Positions 40,958 to 49,624 of a stretch of 64,000 nucleotides of DNA are shown in pieces. This DNA comes from Microterricola gilva (GTDB lineage: Bacteria; Actinomycetota; Actinomycetes; Actinomycetales; Microbacteriaceae): the NCBI RefSeq assembly GCF_004217495.1, contig NZ_SHLC01000001.1, positions 434,001 through 498,000 on the forward strand. The letters are read 5' to 3'. Position numbers and translations under genes: made by a program. Positions within the stretch are counted from its first letter, which is position 1; every line of letters starts with the position of its first letter. The notes under the pieces are model-generated. The model had not been told where the DNA came from. It did not search any database and saw only the letters and a program-made list of their open reading frames with translations.

Positions 40958-41677
40958 ATGGACACGAACCGCCTCTGGACGATCGGCTCTGTGCTGCTCA
41001 TCGTCGCCGTGCTCGGGCTCGGCTTCCTGCTCGGCGTCCAGCCGCAGCTTTCCGCGATCGCCACAGCAAACACCGAGCGGGCCGCGGTGGACGCCACGAA
41101 CGCCGCAGCCGAGGTGAAGCTCGCTGCCCTGAAGAAGCAGTTCGAGGGGATCGACGAGCTCAAGGCCGAGTTGGCCCCGCTCGTCGAGTCGGTGCCGACG
41201 GGGGCGAACGCACCTGAACTGGTCGACCAGCTCGACGCGCTCGCCAAGGGCGTCGGAGTGACGCTCACCTCGATCACCGTCAACGATGCAGAGCAGTACA
41301 CGCCTGTCGCCGCGCCCGCGCCGGCACCGGCCCCCGAGGCGGACGCCGCGTCGGAAGCGGCATCGGCCGACACCGCAGCCGTCGTGCCCGAGCCGGCAGC
41401 CCCCGCCGCCGGTGCGCCGCCCGTCGTGAACCCGCTCGTCACCTCGGGCAACTTCGCGGTGCTCCAGGTGCAGGTGGTCGTGAAGGGCAGCTACCCCCAG
41501 GTGCTCGACTACGTGAACGGCCTGCAGACCGGCAAGCGACTCTTCCTCGTCACGACGCTCGCGACGACGAAGAACTCTGAGAACGACGGCGTCGTTGAGG
41601 CGAACATCGGTGGGCTCGTCTACGCGGCGCTGACTCCCGATCTGATCGGCGCCGACCTGATCGCAGACGCACAGTAG
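40958..41677 (+). CDS. pilO: Type IV pilus assembly protein PilO
   Basis: A 239-residue bitopic protein: one N-terminal transmembrane helix (~8-28), a coiled coil (ANTERAAVDATNAAAEVKLA), then an extracellular domain with the PilO element YPQVLDYVNGLQTGKRLFLV. A Pro/Ala-rich insert of about 45 residues (~110-155) interrupts the domain. PilO pairs with PilN to form the alignment subcomplex. Last gene of the pilus locus; strong hairpins follow. No PilP or PilQ is present, as expected for a monoderm. Confidence 0.9.
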   Translation: MDTNRLWTIGSVLLIVAVLGLGFLLGVQPQLSAIATANTERAAVDATNAAAEVKLAALKKQFEGIDELKAELAPLVESVPTGANAPELVDQLDALAKGVGVTLTSITVNDAEQYTPVAAPAPAPAPEADAASEAASADTAAVVPEPAAPAAGAPPVVNPLVTSGNFAVLQVQVVVKGSYPQVLDYVNGLQTGKRLFLVTTLATTKNSENDGVVEANIGGLVYAALTPDLIGADLIADAQ

Positions 41678-41679
41678 AA

Positions 41680-41713
41680 GTGGGCGGATGCCGCAGCCGC
41701 GGCATCCGCCCAC
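41680..41713 (+). terminator. First terminator hairpin after the pilus locus
   Basis: A perfect 15-bp inverted repeat (GTGGGCGGATGCCGC / GCGGCATCCGCCCAC) around a four-base loop, two bases after the pilO stop. Confidence 0.7.
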
Positions 41714-41724
41714 CTCGAAGAAAC

Positions 41725-41751
41725 GGCCCCCTTTCGCACGGGAAGGGGGCC
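41725..41751 (+). terminator. Second terminator hairpin after the pilus locus
   Basis: GGCCCCCTT and AAGGGGGCC form a 9-bp stem with a nine-base loop, followed by ATTTCT. It lies 11 bases after the first hairpin; the two probably act in series. Confidence 0.65.
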
Positions 41752-41882
41752 ATTTCTCCGAGTTCGGCGCGACACACCCGACTTTGTCGCGGGAGCTGCC
41801 GCGAGGCTCATGACGATTGTTGCGGGGCATTGCTACAGTTACGGCTGAACTGGGCGCCATTGTGCGCGGGAGGAGAGTCAGC

Positions 41883-43001
41883 ATGAGCGACACCACGCCG
41901 GAGCACGAGAACAACGAGGGCGAGGTCAGCGAAGCGCACGACAGCGAGTCGGGCGGGGCTGGAACCGTACCCACGAACGATGAGGCGATCGATCTCGCCA
42001 ACGAGCCGGAGTCCGCTCCTGCCGCGAACACCGCGGTCTTCGACGACTCGGTCTTCGCAGAGACAGCGGCCGGAGAGCCCGTCGCCGCCGATACGGATGT
42101 CGCAGCCGCTGCCGACTGGTCCGAGCCCGTTGCCGCCAAGCCCGTTGCGGCCGAGCCCACGGTCCAGGACGACGTGCACGACACCGTCATCGTGGAATCG
42201 GCGCCGGCAGCACGCGCCGAGCCAGCCCCTGCCGTACCGGTGGAGGCCGCCGAGGTTCCCGTTGCGTACCCCGTGGCACCGGTCGCTCCGCAGCAGCCGG
42301 CTCCCGAGATTGACTACGCCGCGGCCGGCGTCGGAGCTGCGGGTGTCGCCGGTGCCGCAGCAGCGGCATCCGCCACGCCCGGCGCCCTCTACGACCCCGC
42401 GACGACGAGCCCGACCGGCCAGTACGTCGCCAGCCCGCAGCCGATCTTCGTGCAGGCTCCGACGCCGCCGGCCAACAAGGGCAACCGTGGCATCGGCATC
42501 CTGATCGGCCTGCTCGCAACGCTCGCCTTCGCCCTGCTCTACGCTGCAGGCACCTACCTGATCAGCCTGAGCCAGAACGCGAGCGTCGAAACCGCGAGCG
42601 AGAGCTTCGCGCTGTTCATCAGCAAGCCGGTGTTCTACATCCCGGTGATCTTCTTCTTCGGCGCGTTCGCGCTACTCGTCGCGATCGTCAACCGGGGCGG
42701 CTGGTGGGCATACGTGCTCGGCGGTTTCGCCGTCGCCGTGATCGTGTACTTCTCCTTCATCGGCGGTTCGCTGCTCACCGTGAACGCCTGGGAGATGACC
42801 CCGAGCCAGGCCGCCCAGTTCATTGCCGGCCAGTGGCTGAACCCGGTCGCGATCATCGCCGCGATCGCCGCCCGCGAGGTGCCGATCTGGTTCGGCGCCT
42901 GGATCGCCGCCCGCGGCCGCAAGGTGACCGCCCGCAACATCGAGGCCCGGCGCGAGTACGACCGCGTGCTGGCTGAGGGCCCGACGCTCACGCGCCCGTA
43001 G
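41883..43001 (+). CDS. Multi-pass membrane protein with long Pro/Ala-rich cytosolic N-terminus
   Basis: A 372-residue protein starting at an ATG with GGGAGGAG upstream. Residues 1 to ~195 are acidic and then Pro/Ala/Val-rich, with no structure evident. About four transmembrane helices follow (~200-345: IGILIGLLATLAFALLYAAG and similar), with FISKPVFYIPVIFFFGAFAL and NRGGWWAYVLGG between them. The C-terminus is basic. I recognise no named family. It is a single-gene unit bounded by the double terminator upstream and a 23-bp hairpin downstream. Confidence 0.75.
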   Translation: MSDTTPEHENNEGEVSEAHDSESGGAGTVPTNDEAIDLANEPESAPAANTAVFDDSVFAETAAGEPVAADTDVAAAADWSEPVAAKPVAAEPTVQDDVHDTVIVESAPAARAEPAPAVPVEAAEVPVAYPVAPVAPQQPAPEIDYAAAGVGAAGVAGAAAAASATPGALYDPATTSPTGQYVASPQPIFVQAPTPPANKGNRGIGILIGLLATLAFALLYAAGTYLISLSQNASVETASESFALFISKPVFYIPVIFFFGAFALLVAIVNRGGWWAYVLGGFAVAVIVYFSFIGGSLLTVNAWEMTPSQAAQFIAGQWLNPVAIIAAIAAREVPIWFGAWIAARGRKVTARNIEARREYDRVLAEGPTLTRP

Positions 43002-43020
43002 CGTTCGCGCGACACGCGCT

Positions 43021-43070
43021 AGAAACGACACTGTCGCTGCAGAACTTTCTGCAGCGACAGTGTCGTTTCT
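43021..43070. terminator. 23-bp perfect hairpin
   Basis: A perfect 23-bp inverted repeat with a four-base loop (ACTT); the left arm begins AGAAACGACACTGTCG and the right arm ends CGACAGTGTCGTTTCT. It lies 19 bases after the membrane-protein stop and ends in TTTCT, so it probably terminates transcription. Confidence 0.7.
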
Positions 43071-43120
43071 GCAGCCCACCGTCGGTGGCATAGTGGAGAC
43101 AAGCCCGATGGGAGCAGGCC

Positions 43121-43672
43121 ATGATCCCGCTCGATGAAACCGAGTACCGCCGATACGCGTCGACCCTCGCCTTCTTCGCGCTCGGCCTCTACGTCGCGCT
43201 CGTCGTGGCGAGCTTCGGCATGCTGAGCCTGTTCCTCGATCGGGAGGTGGTGGCCCAGACGGATGCCGGCCCGCTCGTCGGCCCGATCATGGTCGGTGCC
43301 GCGACGCTCGCCCTCTTGCTCGTGATGTGGGCCGGCGTCGGCCGAGCGGGGCACGCGATGCACACCGTGCCGGTGAGCATGGTGCTGCTCGCGGCCGGGC
43401 TCAGCTACCTCTTCTACGGCTTCGCCGGTGGCGTCGTCTACGGGCTGAACGCCGGCAACGCGGTGGTTCCCGACGAGGGCACCGGAGTCGGCGGAGTACC
43501 GACCGAGCCGATCAGCGCCCTGCTCTTCCTCGCGGAGCAGCTGACGAGCCCATTCGCCGCCGCGGTCGCGCTCTGGGCCGGCATCGTCGCGCTGCTGTAC
43601 TTCGTGCTGCTGATCTGGCGGGCCCACGGTGGCCAGCGCCCGCGCTGGCCGTGGGAGAAGCGCTCGCAGTAG
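43121..43672 (+). CDS. Small four-helix integral membrane protein of unknown function
   Basis: A 183-residue protein with about four transmembrane helices (LAFFALGLYVALVVASFGML; LVGPIMVGAATLALLLVMWA; VSMVLLAAGLSYLFYGFAGG; AVALWAGIVALLYFVLLIW) and a basic C-terminal tail. No catalytic motif. It resembles small conserved membrane proteins seen in related genomes but I cannot name a function. It is a single gene between a strong hairpin and the next plus-strand gene. Confidence 0.75.
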   Translation: MIPLDETEYRRYASTLAFFALGLYVALVVASFGMLSLFLDREVVAQTDAGPLVGPIMVGAATLALLLVMWAGVGRAGHAMHTVPVSMVLLAAGLSYLFYGFAGGVVYGLNAGNAVVPDEGTGVGGVPTEPISALLFLAEQLTSPFAAAVALWAGIVALLYFVLLIWRAHGGQRPRWPWEKRSQ

Positions 43673-43811
43673 GGGTGCAAAGCCTGAAGCGGTTGAAACC
43701 GGCCCAGTATCCGGTTCGGTTCTAGGGATTTCCTGATTTTTGGCTGCCGCCTTTCGCGACGCTTCGCGTCGCGCTCGCGTCGGTCACGGCTTGGGAGTAC
43801 CGTTTGAGCTT

Positions 43812-44501
43812 ATGGAGGGCTCGATCGAGGCGCGCGTCAGCCACGAGGTCGACCTCTGGCTGCGCTGGCTGCCCAAATGGCAGCCGGGGACCCACCGCGC
43901 CCGGATGCGACTGTGCCGCACCTGCTTCGGCTCGCCTGTGATCGCGGCGGCCGGCCTGACCACCGACGTCCCGCATGCCGTTCAGCACAGCATGTCGATG
44001 CGGATGAAGCTCATCATCGATGCCGCCGTCGACGACTACACCGATCGCAATCTGCCGCTGCTGCAGCGCGAGCTCGAAGAGGCCGAGCGCCGCGATCGGG
44101 CTCGGCACTATCAGCCGAGCGAAGGCCTCGACCCCGAGGCGGCCGGGCTCGAACTCGACCCGGAGCCGGAAGACGGCCAACCGTTCCTCTTCACCCTCGG
44201 CGGGCTCGCCGCGAGTTCTGCCCCGGATGCCGCGGGCGCCGGCCGGGAGGCCGAGGCATCCGCGCCCGAGCTCTCGGATGAACCGCGGCCGCTGTCGGAC
44301 GAGGAGAAGCAGGCGATCCGCGCCGAGGTGCGGCTCGCCGACGAGTTCGCGCAGCAGGTGGGACGCCGCGTCTGCGCCGAGCTGGTCAAGCACCGTGAAC
44401 GGATCACCGCGGGTATCGCCACCTTCGTCGAGCCACAGGTCGTCGCGCTGCTCGCGGACCTCGGCCGCGAGCTCGACTCGCCGATGTGGCCGAGCTCCTG
44501 A
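43812..44501 (+). CDS. Conserved soluble protein of unknown function
   Basis: A 229-residue protein with no membrane segment. Start taken at ATG 43812 (MEGSIEARVSHEVDLWLRW); upstream sequence is GC-rich and carries a small palindrome (GCGACGC-TTC-GCGTCGC at 43757-43773), so it is unlikely to be coding. A CRTC pair occurs near residue 37. The N-terminal half is the better ordered part; an acidic linker (~110-175) precedes a C-terminal helical region. I do not recognise the family. It converges on the T7SS operon, with a repeat-like element between. Confidence 0.6.
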   Translation: MEGSIEARVSHEVDLWLRWLPKWQPGTHRARMRLCRTCFGSPVIAAAGLTTDVPHAVQHSMSMRMKLIIDAAVDDYTDRNLPLLQRELEEAERRDRARHYQPSEGLDPEAAGLELDPEPEDGQPFLFTLGGLAASSAPDAAGAGREAEASAPELSDEPRPLSDEEKQAIRAEVRLADEFAQQVGRRVCAELVKHRERITAGIATFVEPQVVALLADLGRELDSPMWPSS

Positions 44502-44565
44502 CCCACGCCCGCCACGTCGGCTGAGCGAGGAACGAGCGAAGCCCTGAGTGTTTCGCGGGTACGAG

Positions 44566-44606
44566 GGTCTCGATACGCGCCTCGGGCGGCGCTACTCGAC
44601 CAGCGG
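44566..44606. repeat. REP-like intergenic repeat
   Basis: GGTCTCGATACGCGCC-TCGGGCGGCG-CTACTCGACCAGCGG. GGTCTCGATACG...CTACTCGACCAGCGG elements are a familiar intergenic repeat type in Micrococcales. It sits between two convergent transcription units and may act as a bidirectional terminator. Its end ACCAGCGG matches the element at 38525. Confidence 0.5.
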
Positions 44607-44623
44607 AGGTTCGCGCAGGCGGC

Positions 44624-45265
44624 TCAGCGCGCGCGACCGCGCAGCCCGCTCGGCGACGCCGCCGGCAGCTGCGTGCGCACCGCAGCGCTGATCGCGGCGA
44701 GCGCGTTCCTGGTGCTCGCCGAGAGGGTGCGCGCCGAAGCGGCCTGAGCCGAGAGCAGCGCTCGATCGTATGGCAGCACACCGGCCAGCTCGAGCCCGCT
44801 CTCCGCTGCCGGGCCCTTCAGCGCCGACTCCGTGGTGCCCGCCCCACCCTGCCGCACAGCGACGAGCAGCGGACGCGCCGGCGCCAGAGGGCCGCCGACG
44901 GCACGCACGTGGTCGAGGGCGAGCGCGGCCGCGCGCAGTCCATCGAGAGTCGCGGCGGTCACCAGCACGACGACCGTGTCGCGGGTGAGCACCGCGTTGA
45001 CGCCGGCCGAATACAGGGTCGCGCCGAGGTCGTGCACGGCCAGGCGCTCGTCGACCGTGCGGTCGAGCACGGCCGGGTCGAGGCGCGCGGCCAGGGCGCC
45101 CCCGCTGTGGTCGAGCAGCTGCGGGGCGCTGACAGGGGTGCCGAGCGCGGCGGCGAGGAGGGCGGCGACCGTGGTCGTTCCGACTCCTCCGGCGACGCCG
45201 GCCACGACGACGCGCATCTGCTCCGGCGCAGCGGACGTGGTCTCGGTGCCGAAATCGATAGTCAT
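44624..45265 (-). CDS. MinD/ParA-like protein with a P-loop lacking lysine (T7SS-linked)
   Basis: A 213-residue protein whose N-terminus has a MinD/CpaE-like beta strand and P-loop, VVVAGVAGGVGTTTVAALLA, but the position of the conserved P-loop lysine (GK[ST]) is threonine. Downstream strands DTVVVLVTAATLDGLRAAAL and RPLLVAVRQGG fit the fold. ATP hydrolysis is doubtful. Start at 45265 overlaps the stop of the upstream 116-residue gene by four bases. It is the last gene of the T7SS operon, and a second protein of this sort lies at 49621-50502. Confidence 0.75.
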   Translation of the reverse strand: MTIDFGTETTSAAPEQMRVVVAGVAGGVGTTTVAALLAAALGTPVSAPQLLDHSGGALAARLDPAVLDRTVDERLAVHDLGATLYSAGVNAVLTRDTVVVLVTAATLDGLRAAALALDHVRAVGGPLAPARPLLVAVRQGGAGTTESALKGPAAESGLELAGVLPYDRALLSAQAASARTLSASTRNALAAISAAVRTQLPAASPSGLRGRAR

Positions 45266-45615
45266 CAGCTGGCGTCCTCGAGCACGAGGGTCGCGCCGAG
45301 GTGCACGGCGAGCCGGTAGAGGATGTCGAGGCCGGGCTGGCCGTCGCTCCGCCACGGAATGTAGACCTCGCTCCACCAGAGCGGCGTCGGCACGGCGGGG
45401 GCCGATGGCAGCAGGCGCTCGATCTCGTGCGCGTTCGCGATCAGGGTGGAGTGCTGCACCGTGATCACGGCCTGGCCGTCGGCGCCGAAGAGCTGCAGCG
45501 CGGCACCGTCGTAGAGCGAGCGCACCTGGAGCTGTTCGTCCACCAGGGCTGCGGCGCGCAGCACGGCTTCGAGGTTCACTCCGGTTGGGCTGAGCAGCAC
45601 GGCGTCACGAGGCAT
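45265..45615 (-). CDS. Small T7SS-linked protein of unknown function
   Basis: A 116-residue soluble protein, not recognised. It contains alternating strands and helices (VLLSPTGVNLEAVLRAAALV; QAVITVQHSTLIANAHEIER) and a Trp-rich stretch PLWWSEVYIPWRSD. It overlaps eccC by 11 nt upstream and the MinD-like gene by 4 nt downstream, so it is translated with the secretion ATPase and is probably an accessory of the system. Confidence 0.7.
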   Translation of the reverse strand: MPRDAVLLSPTGVNLEAVLRAAALVDEQLQVRSLYDGAALQLFGADGQAVITVQHSTLIANAHEIERLLPSAPAVPTPLWWSEVYIPWRSDGQPGLDILYRLAVHLGATLVLEDAS

Positions 45616-48600
45616 GAACGGCTTCCTTTCGCTCGTCGTCGTTCTCGTCCGCGTTCTCGTTCGCGATGCCCTGCGCCGCAGCGCCGAGCGGGACGTTGGC
45701 GACCTGGATCAGGCGGGGGCGTTCGCCGCGCCGCACGAATCGTCCACGGCCGGGCACCATCTGCTCGGCGTAGAGCTGCGGCAGGACCTGGCCCTCGCTG
45801 CGCTCACCGGACATGACGATCGCCGAGCCGCCGGTGTCCCGGATCGTCTGCAGTGCGACATCGAACATGGCGCGGCTGCTGCCGGAGACGGGCCGTGCGA
45901 GCAGCACGTGCAGGCGCAGATCGCGGGCGGATGCCAGGTAGGGCAGCAGCGGCTTCAGCGGCTCCATGCCACCGGAGGCCAGGATGTCGTAGTCGTCGAC
46001 GACCACGACGATGCGCGGGCTGGCGCTCGTCGTGCCGGCGGCCTTGCCGGCATCCTGACGCTTCTCCAGCTCCTCGGCGATCGCGACGGCCAGGCCGCGC
46101 GCCTCCCGGCTGTTCGAGGCGTGGCCGCCCATGTAGTCATCCGGCACGCCGCCGACCAGGTCGCCCCGGAGGTCCATCAGTGCCACGACGAGCTCGTCGG
46201 CCGTGTAGCGATCGACGAGCGCGGAGAGCAGCGAGCGCAGCACCGTCGACTTGCCTGCCTGGGTGTCGCCGAAGACGAGCAGGTGCTGGTCGCGCGTGCC
46301 GAGCTCGAGGAACACCGGTTCCATGGTGTCCTGGCGCAGGCCGAACGGCAGCCGGTCCGGCTCGTCGAAGACGTCAGGCAGCAGCGCGGGCGAGAGGTCC
46401 TCAGGCAGCAGGCGGATCGGCGCGGCGGCCGGGCCCTGCCAACCGGCGGCGGTCTGCGCCGCGAGTGCCTCGAGCGCGTCGCCGAGCAGCGCGTCATCCA
46501 CGTCTTCCATGGTCGGCAGCGCGGTCTGCGCCAGCAGGCTCGCGTCGGTGAGGATGCGGCCGGGCTGATTCGCCTTGAGCGTCGTGCTCAGCTTGCGGCT
46601 GATCACCGAGTCGGCCGGGTCGTTGATGCGCAGCTCCAGCCGGGTGCCGACGAGCGACTGCAGGTTCATCCGCATGTCGTTCCACCGGTTCATCGTGATG
46701 ACGACGTGGATGCCGAAGCTCCCGCCGCGGCGCAGCAGGTCGGCCAGCGGCTCCTCGAGATCCTCGAAGTCGGCGCGCAGCTGGGCCAGCCCGTCCACGA
46801 GCAGCACGACGTCGGCGCTGACCAGTTCCGGAATGCGCCCGGCCGCGTGCGCCGTGCGCAGCATCGCCGGGGAGTCGATGCCGTGGTCGCGGAACACCGC
46901 CTCGCGGGTGGCCAGCATGCCGTGCAGCTCCTCGAGCAGACGGCGCAGCCGGTCGCGGTTGCCGCGGGTGGCGACGCCACCGACATGCGGGAACTGCTCG
47001 ATGCGGCCGAGCCCGCCACCGGTCAGGTCCATGCCGTAGACGGTCACCTGGCGCGGCGTCTGGGTGAGGGCGATGGATGCCGCGACGGTGCGCAGGAAGG
47101 TGGAGCGCCCCGATTGCGGCGCCCCGATCACGGCGACGTGGCCGCCGGAGCGGGTGAGGTCGAGCCGCCACGGCGCCTGCCGCTGCTTGGTCGGGTCGTC
47201 CAGCAGGCCGATGGGGATCTGCAGCGTGCTCGCGCCGTCGTCGGTGGTCGTGCCCTGCAGTGCGCGGGCGAGGGTGACCCGGTTCGGCAGCGGCGGCAGC
47301 CAGACCGGGGCGGTGGAGCGGGCGGCCGTGCGCAGGCGGTCGACGCACTCGTCGATGAGGGCGCGCCCCGTCGTCGGCCGCGAGAGCTCCTCCTCGGCCG
47401 CTGCCTCGTCGCCGTCGGTGGCGACGCCGTTGTAGACGGGCAGCAGCAGCGGCACCGCGGAGCTCTCCGGCTCCGCGAGTTCGCGGGCGAGGTCGCCGGG
47501 CACCGGCCCGGAGACGTAGCCGGCACGGAAGCGGCGGTAGATCGAGGTGTCGACCTTCAGGTAGCCGAAGCCGGGAACGGCGGGCAGGTGGAAGGCGTCG
47601 GGGGTGTCGAGGATGACGGCGCTCTCGGCCTCGGAGAAGGTGCGCAGCCCGAGCCGGTACGAGAGGTAGGTGTCGAGGCCGCGCAGCTTGCCGCCCTCGA
47701 TCCGCTGGCTGGAGAGCAGCAGGTGCACGCCGATGGAGCGGCCGATGCGACCGATCGTCAGCAGCAGGTCGACGAAGTCGGGTTCGGCGGTGAGCAGCTC
47801 GCCGAACTCGTCGATCACGACGAGCAGGTGCGGCATCGGCGGCAGCTCAGGGCGTTCGGCGCGGAGCTCGCGGTAGTGGCTGATCGACGCCGAGCTGCCG
47901 GCATCCTTCAGCAGCTGCTGCCTGCGCACGACCTCGCCGGCGATGCTGGAACGCGCGCGCTCGGTGAGCTGCGGGTCGTCGGCGAGGTTGTCGATGATGC
48001 CGGCGACATGGGGGAGCCCCTTGAACGGCGCGAACGCGGCTCCACCCTTGTAGTCGACGAGCACCATGCTGAGGTCGTCCGGGGAGTGCGAGAGCGCGAG
48101 GCCGAGGATCAGGGTGCGGAGCATCTCACTCTTGCCGGAGCCCGTCGCTCCGATGCAGATGCCGTGCGGCCCCATGCCGAGCTGGGCCGACTCCTTGAGG
48201 TCGAGCAGCACGGGGGCGCCGACGTCGTCGACACCGATCGGCACCCGCAGGAAGTCGCGCGGCGACCGCGGCGCCCACGAGGCGGCGGTGTTGAAGTCGG
48301 CCAGATCGCGGATGCCGAGCAGCTCGGTCACGCCGATGGCCCGGCCCTCGTCGAGCTGCTCCTGCGCGCTGAGGCTGACGCGCAGCGGGCTCAGCGTGCG
48401 GGCGATGCCGGCGAGCAGTGGGAGCCCGACGCGGTCGATGCGCGCGCTCACCGCTTCGGCCGCGGCATCCGTGCGCGCGTCGTCGATGGTGGCGGTGCCG
48501 GCGTCGATGCTCAGCCGCACGGTCACCTCGCTCGGCTCGTGCAGGCGGTCGCTCAGCAGGTGCACGGCGATGATGCGCAGCTCGGCGTCGCCGAGGTCGG

Positions 48601-49624
48601 CGTCGACGCTTGGCAGCACGGATGCGACCTGGCCGAAGTCGTCGATGAACACGACGAGCGCCGAATCCGGCAGCGCTCGGGCGCGGCCGGCCGGCGGCTT
48701 GCGCTTGGCGGTGGCCGCCCGCTGGGCGCGCTCGCCGAGCTCGCCGGAGATCACCTGGGCCAGCGCAGCGGTGCTGGACGCCAGTCGGCGCGCAGGCACC
48801 GGGCCGTCGAAGGTGTCGCCCATGCTGAGGTGGGGGAGCAGGTCGACGCCGGCCCAATCGGCGGCGGCGTGCTCGGGGAAGACGGCGGCCAGCTGCACGT
48901 CGTCCGGCGAGTGCATGGCGGCGATCTGCAGCAGCAGCGCGCGGGCGGCGCCGAGCACATTGCCCCGCTCGCCGATGATGGAGACGTGGCTGGCTCCGGC
49001 CAGGTCGATCGTCACGGGCATGGCCTGCACGCGGGAGTAGTGCCGCACGACGGCCTGCGCCTCGCCCGTCATGATCGGGTCGTAGGGCTGAACCGGGTTG
49101 GCGTCATCCGGGATCGCCAGATCGAAGCAGCGCACGTCGCCGAGGCCGATGCGCACACGGAGGAAGTCGACGTCGGAGCGCCGGCGCTCCCACCGCCTGG
49201 CCGGGTCATGCACGAGCTCGCCGAGCGTTCCGGGGTCCGGGTCGAGCAACAGCGCGTTCTCCCGCAGTTCCGCACCGCGCTCGCGCAGCGTTCCGCGGAG
49301 CGTCTCGAGGTAGTCGAGGTAGTGCTCGCGCTGGGTGCGCCTGGTCCTCGCCTGGTTGCCGCGCTGTGACAGTGCCATGCCGACGCCGCCGACGAGCGCG
49401 ACGACGAGGATCATCGCGCCGACGACGACCATCACCGGGTTCGTGCGCAGCACCATGATCATCGTCATCGACGACAGGGCGCCGAGCACGGGCAGCATCG
49501 TCTGCATCGGCAGCCCGCCGACGGGGCCGTCCGGCATGATCGGGGGCGGCGCGATCATCTCGCGCTCGGCCGCCTCGACGGCGCGCGTGACGCGTGCCGG
49601 GCGGTGCACGATGCGGAGGGTCAT
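45605..49624 (-). CDS. eccC: Type VII secretion ATPase EccC (FtsK/SpoIIIE family)
   Basis: A 1339-residue motor ATPase of the T7SS. Two N-terminal transmembrane helices (residues ~40-90) are followed by three FtsK/SpoIIIE-type ATPase domains in a single chain. P-loops are GATGSGKSEMLRTL (domain 1), GAPQSGRSTFLRTV (domain 2, Arg in place of Lys) and GDTQAGKSTVLRSL (domain 3). Walker B-like strands are LLVVIDEFGELL, VVLLVDGLAQL and RIVVVVDDYDILA. Domain 1 keeps the best catalytic set, as in other EccC proteins. It has no FHA domain, unlike firmicute EssC. It overlaps the upstream MinD-like gene by four bases. Confidence 0.95.
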   Translation of the reverse strand: MTLRIVHRPARVTRAVEAAEREMIAPPPIMPDGPVGGLPMQTMLPVLGALSSMTMIMVLRTNPVMVVVGAMILVVALVGGVGMALSQRGNQARTRRTQREHYLDYLETLRGTLRERGAELRENALLLDPDPGTLGELVHDPARRWERRRSDVDFLRVRIGLGDVRCFDLAIPDDANPVQPYDPIMTGEAQAVVRHYSRVQAMPVTIDLAGASHVSIIGERGNVLGAARALLLQIAAMHSPDDVQLAAVFPEHAAADWAGVDLLPHLSMGDTFDGPVPARRLASSTAALAQVISGELGERAQRAATAKRKPPAGRARALPDSALVVFIDDFGQVASVLPSVDADLGDAELRIIAVHLLSDRLHEPSEVTVRLSIDAGTATIDDARTDAAAEAVSARIDRVGLPLLAGIARTLSPLRVSLSAQEQLDEGRAIGVTELLGIRDLADFNTAASWAPRSPRDFLRVPIGVDDVGAPVLLDLKESAQLGMGPHGICIGATGSGKSEMLRTLILGLALSHSPDDLSMVLVDYKGGAAFAPFKGLPHVAGIIDNLADDPQLTERARSSIAGEVVRRQQLLKDAGSSASISHYRELRAERPELPPMPHLLVVIDEFGELLTAEPDFVDLLLTIGRIGRSIGVHLLLSSQRIEGGKLRGLDTYLSYRLGLRTFSEAESAVILDTPDAFHLPAVPGFGYLKVDTSIYRRFRAGYVSGPVPGDLARELAEPESSAVPLLLPVYNGVATDGDEAAAEEELSRPTTGRALIDECVDRLRTAARSTAPVWLPPLPNRVTLARALQGTTTDDGASTLQIPIGLLDDPTKQRQAPWRLDLTRSGGHVAVIGAPQSGRSTFLRTVAASIALTQTPRQVTVYGMDLTGGGLGRIEQFPHVGGVATRGNRDRLRRLLEELHGMLATREAVFRDHGIDSPAMLRTAHAAGRIPELVSADVVLLVDGLAQLRADFEDLEEPLADLLRRGGSFGIHVVITMNRWNDMRMNLQSLVGTRLELRINDPADSVISRKLSTTLKANQPGRILTDASLLAQTALPTMEDVDDALLGDALEALAAQTAAGWQGPAAAPIRLLPEDLSPALLPDVFDEPDRLPFGLRQDTMEPVFLELGTRDQHLLVFGDTQAGKSTVLRSLLSALVDRYTADELVVALMDLRGDLVGGVPDDYMGGHASNSREARGLAVAIAEELEKRQDAGKAAGTTSASPRIVVVVDDYDILASGGMEPLKPLLPYLASARDLRLHVLLARPVSGSSRAMFDVALQTIRDTGGSAIVMSGERSEGQVLPQLYAEQMVPGRGRFVRRGERPRLIQVANVPLGAAAQGIANENADENDDERKEAVHAS

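Noticed and set aside
43745..43800. GCGACGC-TTC-GCGTCGC palindrome as start of a coding region
   Set aside because: It precedes the better start at 43812 and looks like part of a small intergenic repeat, not protein-coding sequence.
45614..49369. 1251-codon plus-strand frame opposite eccC
   Set aside because: eccC on the minus strand has three ATPase domains and fits the operon; the opposite frame has no domain.
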